Notes: generated from the letters alone by a model not told the origin. DNA of 9,453 bases from an uncultured Subdoligranulum sp. (GCA_900551395.1 URVX01000031.1:1-9453); one strand, 5' to 3'; shown: positions 1 through 6,485, counted from the stretch's first letter. Program-made: numbers and translations.

Positions 1-521
1 CCAGTCACTGCAACAGAATTCTGACACCCGGAGTGGACATGACCGCCGGCAGTCTCGGTCAGGGCATAAGCTGCGGAGTAGGTCTGGCAATAGGCTCAAA
101 GCTGAGAAAGGACGGCGCCAAGATTTACGTTATCGTAGGTGACGGCGAGTGTCAGGAGGGACAGGTCTGGGAGGCTGCAATGCTTGCCGCGCACAAAAAG
201 CTTGACAACCTTGTGGTTATGGTGGACAACAACAAGATGCAGATTGACGGTCTGACCGAAAACGTCTGCGGGATAGAGGACATTGCCGCCAAATTCGACG
301 CTTTCGGCTTCAATACCGTGCGCGTCAACGGAAACGACGAGGAGGAGCTTGACCGCGCTCTGTGCGAAGCCGACAACGTCAAGGGCAGACCTACCTGCAT
401 TGTCATGGACACCGTCAAGGGCGAGGGTGTTTCCATATTCCGCAACATGGGCTTTGCAAACCACAGCTGCAACGTCAGCAAAGAGCAGCTGGAGACGGCG
501 CTTGCCGAATTGGAGGATTGA
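1..521 (+). CDS. Transketolase, N-terminal (TPP-binding) subunit, 5' end outside window
   Basis: This is the thiamine-diphosphate-binding half of a split transketolase (EC 2.2.1.1), which moves two-carbon ketol units between sugar phosphates in the cytoplasmic non-oxidative pentose phosphate pathway. The first complete codon is at base 3 and 172 residues are visible. The usual subunit is about 270-280 residues, so roughly 100 are missing at the window edge. Visible motifs are the TPGVDMTAGSLGQG segment near bases 27-66 and the diphosphate/metal motif starting GDGE at 138, which ends in two asparagines (DNNK) about 30 residues later at 228-233. The GTG at 33 lies inside the conserved segment and is not the true start. 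The stop TGA (519-521) is one base before the ATG of the C-terminal subunit, so the two halves are surely co-transcribed and probably made in matched amounts. Family identity is firm; which sugar substrates it prefers cannot be read here. Confidence 0.95.
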   Translation, partial: SHCNRILTPGVDMTAGSLGQGISCGVGLAIGSKLRKDGAKIYVIVGDGECQEGQVWEAAMLAAHKKLDNLVVMVDNNKMQIDGLTENVCGIEDIAAKFDAFGFNTVRVNGNDEEELDRALCEADNVKGRPTCIVMDTVKGEGVSIFRNMGFANHSCNVSKEQLETALAELED

Positions 522-522
522 A

Positions 523-1443
523 ATGGAAGTCAGAAAGGTTTTTGCGGCAACGCTGGAAAAAATGATGCGTGAAAACGAGAACATAGTCATGCTGGACGCC
601 GACCTTGCCAAAGCGGGCGGAACATTCGGTCTGCGCGAGGTGTTTCCCGACAGGGCTTTTGACGTAGGCATTGCCGAAGCCAACATGGCGAGCGTTGCGG
701 CGGGGCTTGCGGCATACGGCTTCATCCCTTTTATACATTCTTTCGCTCCGTTTGCCACCAGAAGAATTTACGACCAGATAGCGGTGAGCATTGCTTACGG
801 CGGCTGCAACGTAAAAATTATCGGCTCGGATCCGGGAATCGCCGCCGAGCTGAACGGAGGCACTCACATGAGCTTCGAGGACGTGGCTGCCATGCGCGCG
901 ATACCCGATATGCTTATTTTCGAGCCGGTGGACGCGAGACAGATGGAGCTGGCTTTGCCCGCGATTGTCTCTTACGACGGACCTGTTTACGTCAGAATGT
1001 TCCGAAAGGAAACTCCCGACGTCTTCACCGACCCGGATTATCGTTTCGATATGTTCAAGGCAGATATGCTTAAGGAGGGCTCGGACGTAAGCATTTTCGT
1101 CTCGGGGCTTTTAACTGCCGACGCGCTGCGCGCGGCGGATATGCTGGAAAAGGACGGCATTTCCGCAGAGGTGATAAATATTCACACCCTTAAGCCGATT
1201 GACAAACAAGCCGTGTTGAATTCCGTGAAAAAGACGGGGAGAGCGCTTACGGTGGAAAATCACAGCGTCTTCGGCGGACTGCACTCTGCGGTGTGCGAAA
1301 TTCTCTGCGAAAGCCTCCCCGCGAAATGCGCCGCGATAGCAGTAAACGACAAATTCGGCGAGGTGGGCAGGCTTGCCGAGCTGAAAGAGTTTTACGGTCT
1401 CACCGACAGACATATTGCGGACAAGGCGAAAGCCATGCTTTGA
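523..1443 (+). CDS. Transketolase, C-terminal subunit
   Basis: This 306-residue protein is the partner half of the split transketolase. It supplies the pyrimidine-binding domain (about residues 1-165) and the transketolase C-terminal domain (about 180-300). The catalytic glutamate that activates the thiamine aminopyrimidine is expected at E52 in the segment VGIAEANM. The family pattern RxxDQ lies near residues 81-85, and the TH...ED stretch, with H115, lies near 114-120. The ATG at 523 has a GGAGG site at 512-516, six bases upstream and inside the end of the preceding gene. The open frame extends further upstream but only as overlap with the N-terminal subunit. Length and domain order fit the split form common in Clostridia and archaea. 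A 1-deoxyxylulose-5-phosphate synthase half is the main alternative fold match, but the two-gene layout and motif spacing favour transketolase. ung follows after 20 bases. Confidence 0.95.
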   Translation: MEVRKVFAATLEKMMRENENIVMLDADLAKAGGTFGLREVFPDRAFDVGIAEANMASVAAGLAAYGFIPFIHSFAPFATRRIYDQIAVSIAYGGCNVKIIGSDPGIAAELNGGTHMSFEDVAAMRAIPDMLIFEPVDARQMELALPAIVSYDGPVYVRMFRKETPDVFTDPDYRFDMFKADMLKEGSDVSIFVSGLLTADALRAADMLEKDGISAEVINIHTLKPIDKQAVLNSVKKTGRALTVENHSVFGGLHSAVCEILCESLPAKCAAIAVNDKFGEVGRLAELKEFYGLTDRHIADKAKAML

Positions 1444-1463
1444 ATTGCGCGGGGGATATACAA

Positions 1464-2138
1464 ATGAACGCAGCGGTTTCAAGAAGCTACAACGGATGGG
1501 AGCCTTTGTTTCTCGAGGAGTTTTCAAAGGATTATTTCAAGAGCCTGAAAGCGTTTCTCGAAAAGGAATACGCTCAAAAGACCGTTTATCCTCCAAAAAG
1601 GCTTATTCTGAACGCCTTCGACCTGACCGCGCCCGAAGAGGTCAAAGCGGTCATTTTAGGGCAGGACCCCTACATAAATCCCGGGCAGGCGATGGGGCTT
1701 GCTTTCAGCGTGCCGCGCCCCGTGCCTCCTCCGCCAAGTCTGGTGAATATTTTCAAGGAAATAGAGGAGGAAACGGGAAGAGCTTCCGTTGCGGAGGGCG
1801 GAGACCTGACCTGCTGGGCAAAGCAGGGCGTGCTTTTGCTCAACACTTCGTTAACCGTTGTTAAGGGACTGAGCAACTCGCACAGCAATATAGGCTGGCA
1901 GATTTTTACCGACAAAGTCATTTCGTGGATAAACGAAAACTCCGAAAATCCCGTTGTTTTTATGCTGTGGGGCGGCAACGCCCGCAGGAAAAAGAGCCTT
2001 GTGACAAACCCTAAGCACCTTGTGCTGGAGGCGGCGCATCCCAGTCCGCTTTCGGCGTACAACGGCTTTTTCGGCTGCGGACATTTCGTCAAGGCAAACG
2101 AATTTCTGAGCGGCTTCACAAGTCCCGTGGAGTGGTGA
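1464..2138 (+). CDS. ung: Uracil-DNA glycosylase, family 1
   Basis: This 224-residue enzyme cuts the N-glycosidic bond of uracil in DNA, the first step of base excision repair. The motifs appear in the expected order: the water-activating loop GQDPY at residues 66-70 with catalytic D68, the PPPPSLVNIFKE segment at 88-99, the uracil-recognition stretch LLLNTSLTV at 124-132 (N127), the LWGGNA segment at 168-173, and the minor-groove/catalytic loop HPSPLSA at 192-198 (H192). Length matches the family (about 220-230). The residue after GQDPY is isoleucine (I71, codon ATA at 1674-1676), where the family nearly always has histidine. The chosen ATG has a GGGGG site at 1451-1455, eight bases upstream. 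Only 20 bases separate it from transketolase, so it is probably in the same operon. A terminator follows 14 bases after the stop. Confidence 0.97.
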   Translation: MNAAVSRSYNGWEPLFLEEFSKDYFKSLKAFLEKEYAQKTVYPPKRLILNAFDLTAPEEVKAVILGQDPYINPGQAMGLAFSVPRPVPPPPSLVNIFKEIEEETGRASVAEGGDLTCWAKQGVLLLNTSLTVVKGLSNSHSNIGWQIFTDKVISWINENSENPVVFMLWGGNARRKKSLVTNPKHLVLEAAHPSPLSAYNGFFGCGHFVKANEFLSGFTSPVEW

Positions 2139-2152
2139 TGACTTAAATTTCA

Positions 2153-2180
2153 GGACGCGTATCAAACGCGTCCTTTTTTT
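2153..2180 (+). terminator. Intrinsic terminator after ung
   Basis: A perfect 8-bp stem, GGACGCGT (2153-2160) with ACGCGTCC (2166-2173), has a 5-base loop and is followed directly by seven T residues (2174-2180). It closes the transketolase-ung transcription unit. Confidence 0.93.
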
Positions 2181-2219
2181 CTGCGACATAAAAGCGTAAA
2201 ATTTTGCAGGAAATGTCAT

Positions 2220-2246
2220 TTTGCAAGGACGTTACGTCTATATAAT
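2220..2246 (+). promoter_or_regulatory. Candidate promoter with perfect -10 box
   Basis: TATAAT at 2241-2246 matches the housekeeping -10 consensus exactly. It lies in the short gap after the ung terminator, where a new promoter is needed. The -35 is poor: TTTGCA at 2220-2225 gives a 15-base spacer, shorter than usual. The expected transcription start, near 2252-2254, coincides with the ATG of the next gene. An alternative TAAAAT lies at 2197-2202 but has no recognisable -35. Confidence 0.4.
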
Positions 2247-2253
2247 AGTAGGT

Positions 2254-3114
2254 ATGTTTTACAAAAAATATCTGGTTATCAACAGTATGAATTCTTTGGG
2301 CTCGCTGGGGCTTGTTTACCTGCTGTGCAACGGCTCGACCACCCGAGTCAAGCTTGCCGCCAATACCATGAAAGCGCCGAAGGGGGACTTGTGGGCGGCA
2401 CTTCTGCTGGACAAAAGGCTGTTTGTAAAAGAGCTTACCTCAAAAAATGTCGAGTTCGAGCTGGATTGTCCCACACTCAACCGGGCGGAGTGCCTGATTG
2501 CGGTCAAGTCCACAAGACTGGAAGCTTTGGCTTACGCGTCGGACGGCGCTTCGGACAGCGGCGCGCTGTTTGCGTTGCTCAAAAACGCGCTCGAGCAAAA
2601 AAGCGCGGAGGAAACCGAAAAGCAAGTCATTGCGGAAGCGGAGGACGCTGAGGCGGAAGCGGAGGAGCCGTACGAGAGCTTTGTCGAGCGTGCCGGAAAT
2701 TATTTCGAGGGCGAAAGCTTTGAGGTGGACGAAATAAGCCGCAACAAAAGCATAGAGGAGTACAGCGAGGCTTTCAGGAGATATTACGAGCAGGAAAACG
2801 GCGGCAGCTATTATCTTTCCGTCAAGGAACAGCTGCAAAATCTGTTTGACAATTTCCCCGCCGCGCCCGAGCTGATAGACAGGTTTGAAAACTCTTACTG
2901 GATAAAAATTTCCCGAAAGAACAAGCATTTCGCATTGGGACTGCTGACCGACGACGGCGCGCCCAGCTTTATTTGCTACGCGCTGCCCGCGCCCGACGGC
3001 AAGAGCGCGGACGAGGATTTCGAGCTGACCACGCTGGAAAACGGCGAAAAATATTACGTGCTTTATCAGGACACGACGGACGGAAAAGTAAAAAGAGGCA
3101 GGGCGGTTTCTTGA
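2254..3114 (+). CDS. Uncharacterised protein, two domains joined by an acidic linker
   Basis: I do not recognise a named family. From the ATG at 2254 the product has 286 residues and no signal peptide or membrane segment. Residues 1 to about 100 alternate hydrophobic and polar residues in the manner of a beta-sheet domain. A stretch rich in Glu and Ala (roughly 110-150) looks like a flexible or helical linker. The C-terminal 120 residues contain ENSYWIKI, GLLTDDG, FICYALP and YYVLYQD; from memory this resembles a C-terminal domain seen in uncharacterised clostridial proteins, but that is unverified. No catalytic motif is visible. No Shine-Dalgarno precedes the ATG; a TTG at 2221, with a weak AGGA about nine bases upstream, would add 11 residues and is the alternative start. 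It is flanked by terminators on both sides, so it appears to be a single-gene unit. Confidence 0.85.
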   Translation: MFYKKYLVINSMNSLGSLGLVYLLCNGSTTRVKLAANTMKAPKGDLWAALLLDKRLFVKELTSKNVEFELDCPTLNRAECLIAVKSTRLEALAYASDGASDSGALFALLKNALEQKSAEETEKQVIAEAEDAEAEAEEPYESFVERAGNYFEGESFEVDEISRNKSIEEYSEAFRRYYEQENGGSYYLSVKEQLQNLFDNFPAAPELIDRFENSYWIKISRKNKHFALGLLTDDGAPSFICYALPAPDGKSADEDFELTTLENGEKYYVLYQDTTDGKVKRGRAVS

Positions 3115-3134
3115 CAGAAACCGTCTTTTGTTTT
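3102..3134 (+). terminator. Intrinsic terminator overlapping gene end and next promoter
   Basis: GGCGGTTTC (3102-3110) pairs with GAAACCGTC (3117-3125) as 9 bp including one G-U pair. The 6-base loop is TTGACA (3111-3116), and TTTTGTTTT (3126-3134) follows. The left arm is still coding, and the stop codon TGA (3112-3114) lies in the loop. It should end the transcript of the uncharacterised gene. Confidence 0.8.
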
Positions 3135-3139
3135 AAAAT
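3111..3139 (+). promoter_or_regulatory. Housekeeping promoter nested in the terminator
   Basis: Consensus -35 TTGACA (3111-3116) and TAAAAT (3134-3139) are separated by exactly 17 bases. The -35 is the loop of the terminator hairpin and the U-tract DNA lies in the spacer. Transcription is expected to start near 3146, giving the following gene a leader of only about 8 bases. Confidence 0.8.
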
Positions 3140-3153
3140 TGAGTCAGAGAAAA

Positions 3154-3495
3154 ATGGAAAATAAAGAGTTTTTGGAAAGAATACAGGAGCTGCTTTTGCA
3201 GACCGATTTCGTGGACAGGTGCGTTACCTTCGACGGCGGCGAGGCGTTGCAGATAAAAACCGCGGACGGAACGGTTTTCAACGTGTCGTCGAGAAAGCGC
3301 GAAACAAAGAGGAGCGTGGCGCTTGTCAATCAGCGCACGCCGCGTTATCGCAGGGAAAATATGGGCTTGAACCCGAATCTTGCGAAAAATCAGGCGGCAA
3401 TCAAGGCTCTTGAGCAAAAGCTTCGGGAAGAAAAAGAATATATCGAGAGAAATTTCGGAACGGGCAAAAGCCTGACGGAGGAAAAAAATGATTAA
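3154..3495 (+). CDS. Small uncharacterised charged protein
   Basis: This 113-residue protein has no recognised family. Residues 1-15 look helical. Residues 20-60 look like a small beta-rich unit. The C-terminal part (about 75-100, running through LEQKLREEKEYIERNF) is a strongly amphipathic charged helix that could form a coiled coil. One cysteine is present (C23), with no membrane segment or signal peptide. The ATG at 3154 is chosen over an in-frame TTG at 3139 because that TTG overlaps the -10 box and lies before the expected transcription start. There is no clear Shine-Dalgarno, only AGAGA close to the start. The stop overlaps the start of the Dabb gene by 8 bases, so the two are translationally coupled and probably act together or are at least made together. 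Confidence 0.82.
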   Translation: MENKEFLERIQELLLQTDFVDRCVTFDGGEALQIKTADGTVFNVSSRKRETKRSVALVNQRTPRYRRENMGLNPNLAKNQAAIKALEQKLREEKEYIERNFGTGKSLTEEKND

Positions 3496-3787
3496 GCATG
3501 TCGTATGCTACAAATTCAAGGACAGCAGCGCGGAAAGCGTCAGACGCGCCGCAGGGGCGCTGTGCAGCATGCGAGGACGGATGCCGGAGGCGTTGTCGGT
3601 GGAGGTGGGCGCCGATTTTTTAAGCAGCGCGCGCTCCTACGACCTCGTGCTTTGCGTCGCGCTGGAAAACAGGGAGGCTTTGGAAAGCTATCAAAGCAAC
3701 GAATTCCACTGCCGCAACGTAAAGCCCGTTATGCACGAGCTGACGGAGAAAAGCGTGTCGGTGGATTTCGAGTGCGGCGAGTTTTGA
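3488..3787 (+). CDS. Dabb family (stress-responsive A/B barrel) protein
   Basis: This 99-residue protein matches the dimeric alpha/beta-barrel family described as stress-responsive A/B barrel. It has an opening MIKHVVCYKFKD beta strand, a helix, the PEALSVEVGADF strand, the YDLVLCVALENREALESYQ strand-helix, and a C-terminal strand (VSVDFE). Length is typical for the single-domain form (about 95-105). The family has a ferredoxin-like fold and members differ in activity; here no function can be assigned. The usual conserved histidine after YQ is replaced by a short NEFHCRNV segment. The start has GGAGG at 3477-3481, six bases upstream and inside the preceding gene, which it overlaps by 8 bases. 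It is probably transcribed from the promoter at 3111-3139. Confidence 0.9.
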   Translation: MIKHVVCYKFKDSSAESVRRAAGALCSMRGRMPEALSVEVGADFLSSARSYDLVLCVALENREALESYQSNEFHCRNVKPVMHELTEKSVSVDFECGEF

Positions 3788-3809
3788 CGTCAAAAGCATA
3801 ATTTATGTT

Positions 3810-3837
3810 CGGCGGTTGCGCCGCATGAGGTTTTTTT
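3810..3837 (+). terminator. Weak terminator-like hairpin after the Dabb gene
   Basis: CGGCG (3810-3814) pairs with CGCCG (3819-3823) over a 4-base loop. Seven T residues (3831-3837) begin only seven bases past the stem, so termination may be inefficient and the Dabb transcript could continue to the stronger hairpin at 3996-4050. Confidence 0.4.
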
Positions 3838-3925
3838 CGTTTGATTTTTCGTTGCTTAAACGAAGAAAGCTATTTTGTCGGTAAATTCATTTTGTCAAGT
3901 TATGCTTTTTGTTCAAAAATCTCAT

Positions 3926-4050
3926 AAGCTTTTTTCAATCCGAAAAAAATTAAAAATCGGGAAAGCGGCGAGAGACGTTTTTCCCTTTGAGTCAACCTCC
4001 GCGATTTGCCGGCTTTTTCGGCAGGCAGGTCGCGGGGGCTTTTCTTTTTT
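3926..4050 (+). ncRNA. Candidate small structured RNA (speculative)
   Basis: This is proposed because a very strong intrinsic terminator (3996-4050) closes a region with no convincing reading frame. A promoter-like TTGTCA (3892-3897), 17 bases before AAAAAT (3915-3920), would start a transcript near 3926 of about 125 bases. It includes the GGGAAA / TTTCCC pair. The alternative is a long 3' untranslated end of the Dabb operon. I do not recognise a known RNA family. Confidence 0.25.
3996..4050 (+). terminator. Strong orphan intrinsic terminator
   Basis: The arms at 3996-4010 and 4024-4038 form 15 consecutive pairs (12 Watson-Crick, 3 G-U) around a 13-base loop. The pyrimidine run CTTTTCTTTTTT (4039-4050) follows. 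A smaller competing hairpin, TGCCG (4007-4011) with CGGCA (4019-4023), lies at the apex. The nearest upstream stop codon is about 210 bases away. Confidence 0.82.
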
Positions 4051-4078
4051 AAGGCTGTCGGGAAAAAATTCGATAATG

Positions 4079-4095
4079 TTCGACTTTCGGCGACA
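4079..4095 (+). promoter_or_regulatory. Candidate tandem Spo0A boxes upstream of spoIIE
   Basis: TTCGACT (4079-4085) and GGCGACA (4089-4095) match the reverse 0A box TTCGACA at 6/7 and 5/7. They are same-oriented and 10 bp apart, the spacing known for tandem Spo0A sites. A TAAAAT box (4128-4133) lies downstream without a recognisable -35, as expected for an activator-dependent promoter. A further partial match, TGTCGGG, lies at 4056-4062. spoIIE is a known Spo0A target in Bacillus; the assignment here is inference. Confidence 0.35.
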
Positions 4096-4166
4096 TATGG
4101 AGCGAAATTTTTTGCGTTTCCTTATTTTAAAATGACGGTATATATGTGGGGAGGAAGCGAAGGGTT

Positions 4167-6485
4167 ATGAACAGACAAACCGGAGCGGCGCGAATTTCCG
4201 TCGCGCCCGCAAAAACAAAGGGAGGCAGCGTGTGGCTTGCGCTTCTGGAAAACGCCGCGCTGGCGGCAGGCTTTGTGCTGCTGAGGCTGTCGGTTGACGA
4301 GCTTTACGGACAGCTGGCTTTCGGACTTTTCATCGGGGCGCTCTATTGCAACAGGCTTGTCGCGCCGTCGCTGCTGTTTTTGGCAACCTCTTTCGTGCAG
4401 GGCATAGACTGCGCGGTCGTCTCGGCAGTTCAGTGCGCCTTGATGCTCGGCGTCAGCTTTATTCACATCAAATGCAGGCGAAAGATAAACAAATGGCTGC
4501 TTTTGCTTTATCTCGCGGCGTCGCAGGTGTTTTTCGTCCTGTTCAAAACCTCGGACAGTCAGGAGCTTGTGGGCAAGCTTATTGCAGCCGGCGCGGGAAT
4601 AGTATTTTCATTCGTTTGCATATACGTGCTTCGCGCGCTGTTTATCAGAGGACTTAAATACAGACTCACCGTCGAAGAAAACATCTGCCTTGCCGTCTTT
4701 GCTCTGTGTATTTTCAAGGCGCTGGATGCCATTCGGATAGGCGGCGCAGGACTGCTTGCCTTCATTGCGCCCCTCGCGGTGCTGCTCACGCTTTTTGTTT
4801 ACGGAAAGAGCGCGTGCTACGCGCTGGCAGCGACGATAGGCTTTGCGTGCGCGCTCAACGCGGGCAATCTGACTCAGGTTGCCGTCTGCGGGCTGTGGTC
4901 TGTGTGCGCCGTTGCTTTTATGCCGCTGTCAAGGTGGCTGTCTGCTCTGAGCCTTTTGCTTTGCGAGGTGGCGCTGGTGTATTTTTTCGATATTTACGGA
5001 GGCTTCAACAGCGTGAGACTGATAGCGGCGGTTGCGTCCTGCGCGGTTTTCTGCTGTATTCCCAACAAAACTCTCGAGTATCTCAAAGCAATGTCCGGCA
5101 ACACCAAAGAGAAATATTCGCCGCGCCATATAGTCAACCGACTGCGCGTAAATCTAAGCAGAAAGCTTTACGAGCTGTCGGAAATTTTTTACGCCATGCA
5201 GCTTACGTTCAAAACGCTCAACAGCAACGCCATTCCTCCGGAAAAGGCTCAGGCAAGCATAGCCAACGAGGTGGCGGACTTGACCTGCAAGGATTGTCCC
5301 GAAAGAATCAAATGCTGGCGCAGAGAAATCAAGGACAGCGAGCAGGCGTTTTCAGACGTGGTGGGCAACGCGCTTGACAGGGGCAAGGCAACCGTGCTTG
5401 ACTTAAACAGCTCTCTGGCGTCGAGGTGTCTCAGGACGAGCACGCTTTTGAGCAACGTAAACCAGCAGGTGGCGGCTTACAAGCAGTATTATCTCGTTGC
5501 GGCAAGCTCGGACAACAGCAGAAATTTGATAGGAGACCAGCTGGGCGGAGTGTCGCGCATTATGCTGGGGCTGAGCGAGGAGAGCAAGGCGACAATACGC
5601 TTTGACACCGAGCGGGAAAAGCAGCTTGTCGAGCAGCTGACTTTTTACAACATATTGACTAAGGAGGCGGTTATTTTCAACGAGGGCGGCGAGCTGAACG
5701 TAACGCTCGTGGTAAATTCGCGCGACGCGCGCAAGCCCAACCTCGAAAGCGTGGTTTCCGATGTCGTCAATTCGAAGCTCGCCGTGTGCGCGCGTGAAAG
5801 CACCGACAACGAAAACTGGACGGTTCTTTATCTCAAGCCAAAGCCCGTTTACGACGTGGATTTCGGCTTCTGCGCGACGAAGAAGGCGGGCAGCGAGGTT
5901 TCGGGCGACACTCACAGCTTTGTCAGACTTAACCGCGACAAATTTCTGCTTGCCATTTGCGACGGCATGGGCAGCGGCAAGGAGGCTGAGCGGGCTTCGG
6001 AATCCGCCGTGTCTTTGGTGGAAAACTTCTACAAGGCGGGCTTTGACAACGAGCTGATACTAAAAAGCGTAAACAGGCTTTTAACTTCGGTCAACGACGA
6101 GGTTTTCACGGCGGTGGATATATGTGTGGTGGACCTGATGAAGGGAACTGCGGATTTCATAAAGCTTGGCGCGCCGCAGGGACTTATCAAATGCGGAAGC
6201 GAGGTGCAGTTTGTGTCGGGAGGCAGCCTGCCTCTCGGCGTTTTGGAGGAAATGCAGCCTACGATTACAAAAAAGGCGCTTAAGGTCAACGATGTGATAG
6301 TGCTTGCGAGCGACGGTTTTACCGACGCATTTGAAAACAAGGACGATATGGCGGCGCTGCTTGCCGAAACGGAGTCGACGGACCCGCAGCTGATTGCGGA
6401 CAAGCTGTTCGGTCAGGCAATGGCAAATTACGACGAGCAGGCGCGGGACGACATAACGGTAATCGTCGCCAGAATAAAGCAATAA
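4167..6485 (+). CDS. spoIIE: Stage II sporulation protein E, PP2C-type phosphatase
   Basis: This 772-residue membrane protein is the serine phosphatase that dephosphorylates the anti-anti-sigma factor SpoIIAA, releasing sigma-F in the forespore. In Bacillus it also takes part in FtsZ-dependent polar septation. Residues about 20-305 hold roughly ten hydrophobic segments. The central region carries the family's cysteine motif C374-x2-C377-x5-C383-W384. The phosphatase domain (about 560-772) shows SGDT, CDGMGSG with metal ligand D599, the SLPLGVLEE switch-region segment, SDGFTDAF with D716, and DDITVIV with D761/D762. These sites closely parallel Bacillus SpoIIE (about 827 residues, D610). The ATG at 4167 follows GGGGAGG (4148-4154) at a rather long 12 bases; an in-frame GTG at 4146 is unlikely because it overlaps that site. 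Control by Spo0A is probable. tilS, a frequent downstream neighbour in other Bacillota, is absent here. Confidence 0.97.
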   Translation: MNRQTGAARISVAPAKTKGGSVWLALLENAALAAGFVLLRLSVDELYGQLAFGLFIGALYCNRLVAPSLLFLATSFVQGIDCAVVSAVQCALMLGVSFIHIKCRRKINKWLLLLYLAASQVFFVLFKTSDSQELVGKLIAAGAGIVFSFVCIYVLRALFIRGLKYRLTVEENICLAVFALCIFKALDAIRIGGAGLLAFIAPLAVLLTLFVYGKSACYALAATIGFACALNAGNLTQVAVCGLWSVCAVAFMPLSRWLSALSLLLCEVALVYFFDIYGGFNSVRLIAAVASCAVFCCIPNKTLEYLKAMSGNTKEKYSPRHIVNRLRVNLSRKLYELSEIFYAMQLTFKTLNSNAIPPEKAQASIANEVADLTCKDCPERIKCWRREIKDSEQAFSDVVGNALDRGKATVLDLNSSLASRCLRTSTLLSNVNQQVAAYKQYYLVAASSDNSRNLIGDQLGGVSRIMLGLSEESKATIRFDTEREKQLVEQLTFYNILTKEAVIFNEGGELNVTLVVNSRDARKPNLESVVSDVVNSKLAVCARESTDNENWTVLYLKPKPVYDVDFGFCATKKAGSEVSGDTHSFVRLNRDKFLLAICDGMGSGKEAERASESAVSLVENFYKAGFDNELILKSVNRLLTSVNDEVFTAVDICVVDLMKGTADFIKLGAPQGLIKCGSEVQFVSGGSLPLGVLEEMQPTITKKALKVNDVIVLASDGFTDAFENKDDMAALLAETESTDPQLIADKLFGQAMANYDEQARDDITVIVARIKQ

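Larger units (their letters stand above)
3788..4166 (+). other. Gene-free interval ahead of spoIIE
   Basis: No credible protein gene is seen in these 379 bases. In order it holds a weak terminator (3810-3837), a 9-bp AT-rich hairpin (3845-3867, arms around GCTTA), TTTGTC-type motifs at 3874-3882 and 3891-3899, a GGGAAA / TTTCCC inverted pair (3959-3964, 3980-3985), a strong orphan terminator (3996-4050), and a 116-base spoIIE upstream region with Spo0A-box-like repeats. Composition is more AT-rich than the flanking genes. Confidence 0.7.

Noticed and set aside
283..522. Upstream extension of the transketolase C-terminal subunit
   Set aside because: It overlaps the N-terminal subunit gene in another frame; the ATG at 523 has a good ribosome site and matches family length.
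96..758. Long open frame on the minus strand opposite the transketolase genes (220 residues)
   Set aside because: It lies antisense to two genes with unmistakable transketolase motifs and its product has no recognisable domain; it is a shadow of their codon use.
3875..4135. 86-codon frame starting at TTG before spoIIE
   Set aside because: It has no ribosome site, runs through a strong terminator hairpin, and its product has no domain-like pattern.
4112..4144. TTGCGT with a 21-base spacer to TATATA as the spoIIE promoter
   Set aside because: The -35 matches only three positions, and the transcript would start inside the ribosome-binding site.
4122..4466. Minus-strand frame overlapping the start of spoIIE
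   Set aside because: Antisense to a well-supported gene, with low-complexity composition.
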